DNA from: Deltaproteobacteria bacterium
GTDB taxonomy: Bacteria; Desulfobacterota; Binatia; Binatales; Binataceae
NCBI GenBank assembly: GCA_027403435.1
Contig: DAHZDR010000033.1
Span: forward strand, 1-8,411
Direction: 5' to 3'
DNA length: 8,411 bases
Shown: piece by piece, positions 1 to 6,067 of the stretch
How positions within the stretch are numbered: the stretch's first letter is position 1
How the letters are laid out: each line of letters begins with the position of its first letter
Notes under the pieces: model-generated
Seen by the model: only the letters and a program-made list of their open reading frames with translations
What the model was told of the DNA's origin: nothing
Database searches by the model: none
Translations under genes and position numbers: made by a program

Positions 1-1026
1 ATCTGGGCCGGCCATACCGACAAGGAACGCACGCGGCCGTGGACCCGCGACACCATTGTCAACGTTTTTTCGACGACCAAGGGGATGCTCGCCATCTGCG
101 CGCATCGGCTGGTTGATCAGGGGCGGCTCGATCTCGACGCGCCGGTGGTGAAGTACTGGCCGGAATTCGGCCAGGCGGGCAAGGAGCGAATCACCGTGCG
201 CCAGTTGCTCGGCCATCGCGCGGGGTTGCCCGCCCTGCGTGCGCCGCTGCCCGACGACGCCATCTATGACTGGAACCGGATGGCGGCGGCGCTCGCCGCC
301 GAGGAGCCGTGGTGGACGCCCGGCACGCGCCACGGCTACCACGCGATTACGATCGGCTGGCTGGTCGGCGAGGTCATCCGCCGGATCACGGGCAAAAGCG
401 TCGGCGCCTGGTTCCACGACGAAATCGCGGCGCCGCTCGGCCTCGATTGCCATATCGGTCTGGCCGCGAGCGAAGATGCGCGTTGCGCGCAGATGCTTCC
501 GTCGCCGCCGCCGCCGCCCGGCGCGGTCAATCTTTTCAAGTACTCGCAGGAGCATCCGGACTCGGTCACGGCCCGGGCCTTCAACAATCCTGGCACGCCG
601 ATGAAGCTTGGCGCGGTCAACGCGCGCGCGTGGCGCGGCGCCGAAATTCCCGCCGCCAACGGCCATGCCAACGCCCGGGCGCTCGCGCGGCTTTACGGCG
701 CGCTCGCGCGCGGCGGCGAAATCGACGGCGTCCGCGCGCTCTCGCCAGCGGCGATTCAGCGCGCGTGCACGGAGGAATCCTTCGGTCCGGACGAAGTTTT
801 ACTCATTCCCACCCGCTTCAGCACCGGCTTCATGCTGACCAAGCCCGATGATCCGTTCGGCCCCAGCCCGCGCGCCTTTGGCCATCCCGGCGCCGGCGGA
901 TCGCTCGGCTTCGCCGATCCCGACGCGAAAATCGGCTTCGGCTACGTGATGAACAAGATGGGTCCGTACATTATCGTCGATCCCCGCACGCGCGCCCTGC
1001 TCGAAGCGCTCTACGCCGCGCTCTGA
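1..1026 (+). CDS. Serine beta-lactamase-fold hydrolase (EstB/class C-like esterase), 5' partial
   Basis: The reading frame is open from base 1 and ends at TGA 1024-1026. At least 341 residues are present and the start lies outside the window; the ATG at 85 is internal because it falls after the catalytic motif. The nucleophile motif S-T-T-K is at residues 24-27 (bases 70-81), within V-F-S-T-T-K-G. The second motif is Y-H-A (Tyr codon 337-339) in the block GYHAITIGWLVGEV, the form usual in esterase-like members rather than the Y-x-N of true AmpC enzymes. The third motif is H-P-G in FGHPGAGGSLGFADP (His codon 883-885), replacing K-T-G. Members of this family hydrolyse esters or small amides; resistance to beta-lactams is not implied. 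The substrate cannot be read from the sequence. No signal peptide can be judged because the N terminus is missing. A GC hairpin follows the stop. The family call is strong; the function is open. Confidence 0.93.
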   Translation: MWAGHTDKERTRPWTRDTIVNVFSTTKGMLAICAHRLVDQGRLDLDAPVVKYWPEFGQAGKERITVRQLLGHRAGLPALRAPLPDDAIYDWNRMAAALAAEEPWWTPGTRHGYHAITIGWLVGEVIRRITGKSVGAWFHDEIAAPLGLDCHIGLAASEDARCAQMLPSPPPPPGAVNLFKYSQEHPDSVTARAFNNPGTPMKLGAVNARAWRGAEIPAANGHANARALARLYGALARGGEIDGVRALSPAAIQRACTEESFGPDEVLLIPTRFSTGFMLTKPDDPFGPSPRAFGHPGAGGSLGFADPDAKIGFGYVMNKMGPYIIVDPRTRALLEALYAAL

Positions 1027-1038
1027 GGCGCGCAGCGC

Positions 1039-1080
1039 GCGCGGCGGCCGACTGCCGGGAGCATCCATCGGCCGCCGCGC
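1039..1080 (+). terminator. GC-rich hairpin after the hydrolase gene, possible terminator
   Basis: The arms GCGCGGCGGCCGA (1039-1051) and TCGGCCGCCGCGC (1068-1080) are perfect 13-base complements around a 16-base loop. The hairpin begins 12 bases after the TGA of the upstream gene and ends 38 bases before arsR. Only TT follows the stem, so it is not a textbook intrinsic terminator. It could still stop or pause transcription and insulate arsR from read-through. Confidence 0.55.
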
Positions 1081-1096
1081 TTGCCTGGCGTCCGCA

Positions 1097-1118
1097 ATAT
1101 CTCTATATCTCTAAAAAT
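1097..1118 (+). promoter_or_regulatory. Tandem ATATCTCT repeat just before arsR, candidate ArsR operator or promoter
   Basis: Two head-to-tail copies of ATATCTCT (1097-1104 and 1105-1112) are followed by AAAAAT and then the arsR ATG. This is the only AT-rich island between the GC hairpin and the gene. ArsR-family proteins usually bind AT-rich partly symmetric sites over their own promoter, and ATAT-CTCT-ATAT gives weak dyad symmetry. The position, touching the start codon, would suit autorepression. The operator assignment is inference from position and composition. Confidence 0.35.
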
Positions 1119-1496
1119 ATGAAGCAATCGGCGGTGATCGGCGGACTGGCCGCGCTGGCCCAGGCAACCCGCCTCGAGATCTTTCGCCTGCTGGTCGAAG
1201 CCGGTCCCGAGGGCGTGGCCGCTGGCGAAATCGGCCGGCGCCTCGGTTTGCCGTCGCCCACGCTTTCGTTCCATCTGAACCAGCTCCGTTTCGCCGGCCT
1301 GATCGATTCGCGCCGTCAGAGCCGCTCGATTATCTATAGCGCCAACTACCCCGCGATGACCGGCCTGATCGATTACCTGACGCGCAACTGCTGCGGCGGG
1401 CGGCCGGAATTGTGCGCGCCTGCCGGCGGCGTCCGGGCCGCGGCGCCGGCGCGCCCACGCGCGGCGGTCAGGCCCACGCGCGGCGGAGCCGTTTGA
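1119..1496 (+). CDS. arsR: ArsR-family arsenite-responsive repressor
   Basis: This 125-residue winged-helix repressor probably controls itself and the acr3 gene it overlaps; arsenite binding would release it from DNA. Residues 1-28 hold the typical start L-A-A-L-A-Q-A-T-R-L-E-I-F-R-L-L. The recognition helix is near P-S-P-T-L-S-F-H-L-N-Q-L (45-56), and the wing near 64-73 ends in S-I-I-Y. The E. coli-type C-V-C site in the DNA-binding helix is absent. Instead C91, C92 and C99 lie in N-C-C-G-G-R-P-E-L-C, resembling the C-terminal three-cysteine site of the Acidithiobacillus-type ArsR. Residues 100-125 are a low-complexity Ala/Pro/Arg/Gly tail. There is no Shine-Dalgarno site before the ATG, and no alternative start upstream in frame, so translation may be leaderless or weak. 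The stop overlaps the acr3 start as ATGA. Family is near certain and arsenite sensing is well supported. Confidence 0.94.
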   Translation: MKQSAVIGGLAALAQATRLEIFRLLVEAGPEGVAAGEIGRRLGLPSPTLSFHLNQLRFAGLIDSRRQSRSIIYSANYPAMTGLIDYLTRNCCGGRPELCAPAGGVRAAAPARPRAAVRPTRGGAV

Positions 1497-2584
1497 TGAA
1501 TGATTCAGCCGCGGGTCCGATTCGCCGCCTTGCACTCGGCGACCGCCTGCTCACGCTCTGGATTTTCCTCGCGATCGCCGCCGGCGTCGCGATTGGCTAC
1601 GCATTTCCGGGCATCCACCGCGGATTTGACGCGCTGAGCGTCGGCACAACCTCGCTGCCGATCGCCGCCGGCCTGGTCGTTATGATGTATCCGCCGCTCG
1701 CGCGGGTGCGCTACGACGAACTCTTCGACGTTTTCCGCGACTGGAAAATCCTTGCGCTTTCGCTGGTTCAGAACTGGGTTATCGGTCCGGTCCTAATGTT
1801 CGCGCTGGCGGTGATTTTCCTGCGCGGCAATCCGCAATACATGGTCGGGCTGATTCTGATCGGCCTCGCGCGCTGTATCGCGATGGTCATCGTGTGGAAC
1901 GACCTCGCCGCCGGCGACGCCGATTATTGCGCCGGCCTGGTCGCTTTCAATTCAATTTTTCAGGTGCTTTTCTACTCCGCGTACGCGTGGTTCTTTATCA
2001 CAGTCGCGCCCGGATGGCTGGGCCTCGCCGGCGCGACCGTGCACATCACGATCGGCGAAATCGCGGCGAGCGTCGGGCTCTATTTGGGCGTGCCGTTCGC
2101 CGCCGGCCTGACGACCTGGATTGGGCTAACCAGCCTGCGCGGGCGCGACTGGTATTACGCCGAATTCATTCCGCGAATCGCGCCGCTGACGCTGACGGCG
2201 TTGCTGTTCACGATTGTCGTGATGTTCTCGATTAACGGCCGCGCGATCGTCGCGCTGCCGTTCGACGTGCTGCGCATCGCGCTTCCGCTCGCGCTTTACT
2301 TCGCGATCATGTTCGCGCTCTCGTTCGCGATCAGCGCGCGCGCCGGCGTTTCCTATCCGCGCGCCTGCACGCTGTCGTTCACGGCGGCCTCCAACAATTT
2401 CGAACTTGCTATCGCCGTCGCCGTCGGCGCCTTTGGCATCGGCAGCGGCGAGGCTTTCGCCGCCGTGATCGGTCCGCTGATCGAAGTGCCGGTGATGATC
2501 GCGCTGGTGGACGTTTCCGGATGGCTGCGGACGCGCTATTTCAGCCCCGCCGCGGCGCCAACGCGCCCGCGCTTGACCGGATAA
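1496..2584 (+). CDS. acr3: ACR3-type arsenite efflux permease
   Basis: This inner-membrane exporter moves arsenite out of the cell using the membrane potential, and belongs to the bile acid/arsenite/riboflavin transporter superfamily. The product is 362 residues, a normal length, with about ten hydrophobic segments from residue 20 to 340. Key family features are C127 in L-A-R-C-I-A-M-V (fourth membrane segment, the essential cysteine of characterised ACR3 proteins) and E303 in S-N-N-F-E-L-A-I-A, plus F-G-I-G-S-G-E-A-F-A near 313-322. The start at 1496 is chosen because it overlaps the arsR TGA as ATGA and has GGAG at 1485-1488, seven bases upstream. The ATG at 1412 would add 28 Arg/Gly/Ala-rich residues and 85 bases of overlap. 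Coupling to arsR makes this a two-gene resistance unit. No arsenate reductase lies beside it, so the host would need one elsewhere to resist arsenate. Confidence 0.95.
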   Translation: MNDSAAGPIRRLALGDRLLTLWIFLAIAAGVAIGYAFPGIHRGFDALSVGTTSLPIAAGLVVMMYPPLARVRYDELFDVFRDWKILALSLVQNWVIGPVLMFALAVIFLRGNPQYMVGLILIGLARCIAMVIVWNDLAAGDADYCAGLVAFNSIFQVLFYSAYAWFFITVAPGWLGLAGATVHITIGEIAASVGLYLGVPFAAGLTTWIGLTSLRGRDWYYAEFIPRIAPLTLTALLFTIVVMFSINGRAIVALPFDVLRIALPLALYFAIMFALSFAISARAGVSYPRACTLSFTAASNNFELAIAVAVGAFGIGSGEAFAAVIGPLIEVPVMIALVDVSGWLRTRYFSPAAAPTRPRLTG

Positions 2585-2673
2585 GGTTGCCGGAGCACGT
2601 CGCTTTAATTCCGTCCGATGCGTAAAATTCAATGGCGACTCCGCATTGCATAGCGAATCGGGGAGGCTTATCC

Positions 2674-3018
2674 ATGCCGGCGCTCAAAGACGGCGATCGC
2701 GTTCTAATCGTCGATCGCAAACTCTTCAAAGACGACAACACGCGCTTCTTCGTCGGCGTGATCGAGGAATACGACGATGTCGCCCTGCGCGTGCGCGGCT
2801 ATCCGTTCCATCTGAGCCCCTACGAAATCTCCGGTTCGGAACGTCATGGCGACGAGCGCGTCCGCGTCGTTTCGTTGTTCGCGGGCGACCTGATTTACCT
2901 GCTGCCGCGCGAGCTCGACGCCAGCAAGGTGCAATTGCGCCGTTCGCCGAAGTCGCTGATGCTCACCGACGGCGAGGCCCTGTCGGTCGATCTGAGCGAA
3001 TGGCTGATGCGCATCTGA
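2674..3018 (+). CDS. Small conserved-looking protein of unknown function, possible SH3/Sm-like barrel
   Basis: I do not recognise this 114-residue protein. The start at 2674 is chosen for its strong Shine-Dalgarno GGGGAGG at 2660-2666, seven bases upstream; the ATG at 2632 lacks one and would add 14 residues that do not look conserved. The product is soluble, without signal peptide or membrane segment. It alternates hydrophobic and charged residues as a beta protein would: D-G-D-R-V-L-I-V-D-R (6-15), F-F-V-G-V-I-E-E-Y-D-D-V-A-L-R-V (25-40), V-R-V-V-S-L-F-A-G-D-L-I-Y-L-L-P (63-78) and a C-terminal L-S-V-D-L-S-E-W-L (103-111). The G-V-I-E-E-Y-D-D block resembles the first Sm/Hfq-type motif, which hints at a small barrel but does not establish RNA binding. 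It lies 89 bases after acr3 and may share its transcript. It ends six bases from the convergent hydrolase gene. Codon composition matches its neighbours, so it is likely real. Confidence 0.8.
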   Translation: MPALKDGDRVLIVDRKLFKDDNTRFFVGVIEEYDDVALRVRGYPFHLSPYEISGSERHGDERVRVVSLFAGDLIYLLPRELDASKVQLRRSPKSLMLTDGEALSVDLSEWLMRI

Positions 3019-3024
3019 GCTTTG

Positions 3025-3918
3025 CTAACGCGCGCCGGCGCCGGGCTTGAGCGCCGCGATAAACTCGCCGATCGCCGCCGCCGTCGCCCGCGGATTATCC
3101 AGCGGCACGTGATGGTGCGCGTCGGGAATTTCGACGAAGCGCGCGTCCGGTATCCGCCGATGCATCAGGCGCGCCGTTCGCGCCGTCATCAGGGCGCTAT
3201 GCCGTCCGCGGATGATCAGCGTCGGCGGCGTGATTTTTCTGAGCGACACGCGGCCCCATTCGCGGCGCCGATGCGGCCAGGCGCGCGCCTCGGGGTCGAA
3301 GCGAAACGCCCAGCGTCCGTTCGGTAACCGCTCGGCGCTCTTGAGCGCGAGCGTCGCCAGTTGTTCGCCGGTCAGATTGTGCCCCGGCGGCGACAGCCGA
3401 AAGCGCCGCACCAAATCCTCGGCGCTGGCGAAGTCCGGCCGCGCTCCGCCCTGACGCCGCCGCTTCCAGCGCCATTTAAGGCGCGTCAGCAATGGCGGTC
3501 CGCCCGCCGGCGCGTCGATCGAAACGAAGCCCTCGATCAGCTCCGGATGGCGCGCGACGAGGCGCAGCGATAATTCCCCGCCCATCGAATGGCCGATCAG
3601 CACGACCGGCGTTTGCAGATGCCGTGCGATGAATTCGCGCAGGTCGGCAATATGCGCCGCCGGCCCGTAATGCGCCGGATGGGGCCATTCGCTGCGGCCA
3701 TGACCGCGGAAGTCGAAGGCGATCACGCGCCCATACTCGATCAGCCGCGGCGCCACCTCGTCCCACCAATGGACGTGCGCGGTTCCGCCATGCGCCAGCA
3801 CAATCGTATGGCGCGACGCATCGCCGCCCCAATCCAGATAGTGCAGGTTGAGTCCGTTGATCGTGACGAATCGGCTGGTCGGCTCCGTCGGCGCGGTAGC
3901 CGCTGGCGCTTGCTCCAT
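3025..3918 (-). CDS. Alpha/beta-hydrolase fold protein
   Basis: This 297-residue cytoplasmic alpha/beta hydrolase lacks a signal peptide. In order it shows the oxyanion strand L-A-H-G-G (41-45), D-F-R-G-H-G-R-S (69-76), the nucleophile elbow G-H-S-M-G-G with S111 (109-114), an Arg/Lys-rich stretch in the cap region (145-160), and the histidine loop D-A-H-H-H-V-P-L-D-N-P (266-276). The catalytic acid is not where expected: the strand that normally ends G-x-x-S-D reads R-G-R-H-S-A-L (237-243), so D135 or another residue may serve. The start at 3918 is chosen because GAGGAG (plus-strand CTCCTC 3928-3933) lies about nine bases upstream. The longer frame to 4032 adds 38 Arg-rich residues without family likeness. 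Substrate is unknown; esterase, lactonase or epoxide-hydrolase-like activity is possible. It diverges from the beta-helix gene. Confidence 0.88.
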   Translation of the reverse strand: MEQAPAATAPTEPTSRFVTINGLNLHYLDWGGDASRHTIVLAHGGTAHVHWWDEVAPRLIEYGRVIAFDFRGHGRSEWPHPAHYGPAAHIADLREFIARHLQTPVVLIGHSMGGELSLRLVARHPELIEGFVSIDAPAGGPPLLTRLKWRWKRRRQGGARPDFASAEDLVRRFRLSPPGHNLTGEQLATLALKSAERLPNGRWAFRFDPEARAWPHRRREWGRVSLRKITPPTLIIRGRHSALMTARTARLMHRRIPDARFVEIPDAHHHVPLDNPRATAAAIGEFIAALKPGAGAR

Positions 3919-4077
3919 CCTGAACCGCTCCTCTGCGCGGAAGCCGCGCACCAAGGGCGCGCGCCGCGTTTCCCTGTTCCTTCGCCTGACTGATAATACA
4001 TCGCCGGGCCGGGCCACAACCGCCCGGCCCATCCCGTATGCCCCGCAAATGCCGGTTTAGCGCTCCGTCCGCCCACT

Positions 4078-4099
4078 AATGGCGCCATGTGGCGCCATT
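4078..4099. repeat. 22-base palindrome, candidate operator or short hairpin
   Basis: The arms AATGGCGCCA (4078-4087) and TGGCGCCATT (4090-4099) are perfect complements with only TG between them. Each arm contains GGCGCC, itself self-complementary, so the site also reads as a direct repeat of GGCGCCAT ten bases apart. As RNA it would fold as a nine-pair stem with an ATGT loop followed by TTTG. No gene reads into it closely from either side, so an operator for a dimeric regulator is more likely than a terminator. The regulator is not in the window. Confidence 0.5.
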
Positions 4100-4191
4100 T
4101 TGTCCCGCGTGGCCTATCGAGGGAGTGCGGGCGTCAGTCCACCTCGCCAGAAAATTGCCGCCTGACGCCTATCACGTTCAAGCAAGGAAAC

Positions 4192-4267
4192 GTGAATTGT
4201 GAATTGTTATGACAAGTCAAAACCAGATGCGGCAAGATAAAATAAGATATGATCAATTTTGCTTGCC
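4192..4267 (+). promoter_or_regulatory. AT-rich probable promoter/leader region of the beta-helix gene
   Basis: The stretch holds two adjacent GTGAATT copies (4192-4198 and 4199-4205), possible -10 hexamers TAAAAT (4238-4243) and TATGAT (4248-4253), and an imperfect hairpin whose arms are GGCAAG-AAAAT and ATTTT-CTTGCC (4231-4267). No -35 element at the right spacing is convincing. If transcription starts here the beta-helix mRNA has a leader of roughly 100 bases. Promoter assignment rests on composition and position. Confidence 0.3.
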
Positions 4268-4366
4268 TTATATCGGGATTGGTGGCAACTTCGCTCAAAA
4301 CCACGCGAGCGTCCTAGCTTCCGTACCAGCGATGGAGCCCGCCTGACCTAGCAGAGGGGAGCCAAC

Positions 4367-5893
4367 ATGCGTCCAGGACCGTCCTCCACCAGACCCGACA
4401 TTGCCAATCCCGCGATCATCGGCGCCTGCCGGATACCGCGGCGCGGTCGCTGGTTTGCGCGCTCAAGAGATGCGTACTCGAACTTGCCGCGGACGGCGAT
4501 ACTGATGCTGCTGGGCGCGCTGGCCTTGGGCTTGGCGCCCGCGGCGTCCAGCTACGCCGCCACGTACACGGTCTGCGCAAGCGATTGCAACTATCCGACG
4601 ATTCAAGCCGCCATTGCGGCGGCTAGCAGTGGCGATATTATCAGTATCGAGGCTGGCACTTACTACGAATCGGGCATCGACGTTAACCAAAACCTGACGA
4701 TCCAGGGGCAGGGCGCGACCAGCACGATTGTGGACGGCGGTGGAAACGGAATCGTGTTTACTATTGAAGCCAACTACACGGTCACGATTCAAGGCCTGAC
4801 TATCCAGAACGGTTTCTCCGACAACGATGGCGGCGGCATCTACAACAACGGCGGCAAGCTTACGCTCAGCCAGATTACGCTCTCGGGCAACATCGCCATC
4901 GGCCTCGGCGGTGGCATCGCCAACTATGGCGGCACGCTTACGCTTAGCCAGAGCACGCTCTCGGGCAACTCCGCCACGGGCGGCGGCGGCATTTTCAACT
5001 ATGGCACGGCCACGATCATCAACAGCACATTCTCGGACGATTCCGCCTCATCGAGCAATGGTATCGGCGGCGCCATCTACAACGTCGGCACAATTACGCT
5101 CAGCGACAGCACCATCGCGGGCAACGCCGCCACGTACGGCGGCGGAATCGCCGACGACTTCGGCGGGACGGCGACGGTCAAAAACTCGATTGTCGCCAAC
5201 AGTTCTGGCGGCGGCGGCGATTGTTACGGGACGGTAACCGCCTTGGGCGTCAATCTGGACACCGACGGAAGCTGTGGAACCAGCAACTTCACGAAGGTAA
5301 CTTCGGCTCAGCTCGACTTGGGGGCGCTGGCGCTAAACGCACCCGGCGCCACAGAAACCATGGCGCTGCAATCCGGCAGCGTCGCGATTGACGCCGCGGA
5401 CTGTACCGACGTTGCCGGCAATCCCGTCACCACCGATCAGCGCGGAGTGACGCGTCCGGACAACGGCGAATCCAAGTGCGACATCGGCGCGTATGAATTC
5501 GTCGATACCAATACGCAATTCGCGAGTTTTACCGGAAAGCTTGAGGTTGCGGTTGCGCCCGGCGTCTTCGAACTCGACTCAAGCTTCACCCTGGGCGCCG
5601 GAAGCACCGGCGTCAATCCTGTGACGGAAGCCGTAACGCTGCAGATAGGACCTTACTCGGTGACGATTCCGGCGGGATCCTTCAACCAACAAGAGCAAGG
5701 GGCTTACGTGTTCGAGGGCGTCATCAATAACGTGTCGTTGCAGTTGCGGATCGATTCAGTCGGGGGCGGCAGCTATACGCTGCAGGCCGAAGGCCACGGA
5801 GCGACCCTCACGGGCATCAGTAATCCGGTCACGGTAACGCTGACTATCGGCAACAACACCGGCAGCGCGCAAATCAACGCTGAAATCGGTTAA
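4367..5893 (+). CDS. Secreted right-handed parallel beta-helix (PbH1) protein with choice-of-anchor-Q-like region
   Basis: The 508-residue product starts after GGGGAG at 4356-4361, five bases upstream. Residues 1-42 form an unusually long basic N-region, followed by a hydrophobic stretch T-A-I-L-M-L-L-G-A-L-A-L-G-L (43-56) and a likely cleavage near S-S-Y-A-A (61-65), so export by Sec is expected. The mature start (68-130) has C-A-S-D-C and T-I-Q-A-A-I-A-A-A-S-S-G-D, typical of beta-helix proteins. Five coils of 24-28 residues follow (155, 181, 206, 234 and 258), each beginning G-G-[GA]-I and most containing T-L-S-x-S-T-x-x-G-N. Residues 335-378, with A-I-D-A-A-D, T-D-Q-R-G-V-T-R-P and C-D-I-G-A-Y-E-F, match the end of choice-of-anchor-Q proteins. 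Residues 385-508 are a further beta-rich module I cannot name. The role may be surface polysaccharide binding or adhesion; no lyase active site is evident. Confidence 0.9.
   Translation: MRPGPSSTRPDIANPAIIGACRIPRRGRWFARSRDAYSNLPRTAILMLLGALALGLAPAASSYAATYTVCASDCNYPTIQAAIAAASSGDIISIEAGTYYESGIDVNQNLTIQGQGATSTIVDGGGNGIVFTIEANYTVTIQGLTIQNGFSDNDGGGIYNNGGKLTLSQITLSGNIAIGLGGGIANYGGTLTLSQSTLSGNSATGGGGIFNYGTATIINSTFSDDSASSSNGIGGAIYNVGTITLSDSTIAGNAATYGGGIADDFGGTATVKNSIVANSSGGGGDCYGTVTALGVNLDTDGSCGTSNFTKVTSAQLDLGALALNAPGATETMALQSGSVAIDAADCTDVAGNPVTTDQRGVTRPDNGESKCDIGAYEFVDTNTQFASFTGKLEVAVAPGVFELDSSFTLGAGSTGVNPVTEAVTLQIGPYSVTIPAGSFNQQEQGAYVFEGVINNVSLQLRIDSVGGGSYTLQAEGHGATLTGISNPVTVTLTIGNNTGSAQINAEIG
4829..5209 (+). 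repeat. Tandem beta-helix coil repeats inside the secreted protein gene
   Basis: Units begin at 4829, 4907, 4982, 5066 and 5138, with lengths of 78, 75, 84 and 72 bases. The first two are close at DNA level (for example CTTACGCTCAGCCAG against CTTACGCTTAGCCAG, then ACGCTCTCGGGCAAC in both), indicating fairly recent duplication. The later units have diverged but keep the G-G-x-I start. Confidence 0.75.
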
Positions 5894-5911
5894 CAGCGGA
5901 GTTCGGCAATT

Positions 5912-5939
5912 CGTGGGGAGCGGCATGCCGCTCCCCACG
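5912..5939 (+). terminator. Perfect 28-base palindrome after the beta-helix gene, probable terminator
   Basis: CGTGGGGAGCGGCA (5912-5925) is followed directly by its complement TGCCGCTCCCCACG (5926-5939). It starts 18 bases after the TAA. The RNA stem would be about 12 pairs with a small loop. The following bases are CTTGCGTCT, so there is no U-run. It may act with Rho or as a bidirectional block toward the convergent monooxygenase gene. Confidence 0.6.
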
Positions 5940-5956
5940 CTTGCGTCTCAGGCAAG

Positions 5957-5980
5957 TGAACTTGCCCCAAGTTGGTGGAC
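5957..5980 (-). repeat. IS3-family-like terminal inverted repeat remnant
   Basis: The plus-strand sequence begins TGAACTTGCCCCAAGTTGG and continues TGGAC, the TG...GCCCC...TTGGTGGAC form typical of IS3-family ends. The outside TG lies on the left, so relative to the OrfA remnant (- strand) this is the right end, downstream of where orfB should be. Bases 5951-5966 also form a short hairpin, GGCAAGT/ACTTGCC, at the junction with the flank. No matching opposite end was found before the monooxygenase gene. Confidence 0.5.
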
Positions 5981-6067
5981 GCTCGGGTTAAGTCGCCAAA
6001 CGCTGACGGCTTCGCCGTTCAACTCCCTGGTCAGATAGCCGGACAACCAATTGAAGTGTAATCCGCT

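Larger units (their letters stand above)
3919..4366. other. Divergent intergenic region with several inverted repeats and an AT-rich core
   Basis: This gap of 448 bases separates the hydrolase (-) from the beta-helix gene (+). The first ~115 bases are GC-rich and only extend the hydrolase frame. From about 4078 onward it holds a near-continuous palindrome (4078-4099), GGCGTCAG/CTGACGCC (4130-4137 and 4162-4169), TCACGTT/AACGTGA (4172-4178 and 4189-4195), a GTGAATT direct repeat (4192-4205), GGCAAG/CTTGCC with AAAAT/ATTTT inside (4231-4267), and CGCTC/GAGCG (4292-4296 and 4307-4311). Bases 4190-4275 are clearly AT-rich against the background, as expected for promoters. No convincing coding sequence is present. 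Confidence 0.6.

Noticed and set aside
499..520. GCC-repeat tract as a possible microsatellite
   Set aside because: It encodes a run of prolines in frame inside the beta-lactamase-fold gene and is short, as expected by chance in GC-rich coding DNA.
1412..1495. Longer ACR3 start adding 28 residues
   Set aside because: The extension is Arg/Gly-rich, overlaps the arsR tail and has no ribosome site at its ATG, while the start at 1496 has GGAG and an ATGA overlap.
2126..2632. Minus-strand frame across the end of acr3
   Set aside because: Its product is Arg/Asp/Glu-rich low complexity typical of a shadow frame, and acr3 is clearly the coding strand.
3919..4032. Extended N terminus of the alpha/beta hydrolase
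   Set aside because: The added residues are Arg-rich without hydrolase similarity, and a good ribosome site precedes the ATG at 3918.
4829..5209. Regular repeats considered as a CRISPR array
   Set aside because: Units are imperfect, in frame, multiples of three and encode beta-helix coils, with no constant repeat and unique spacer pattern.
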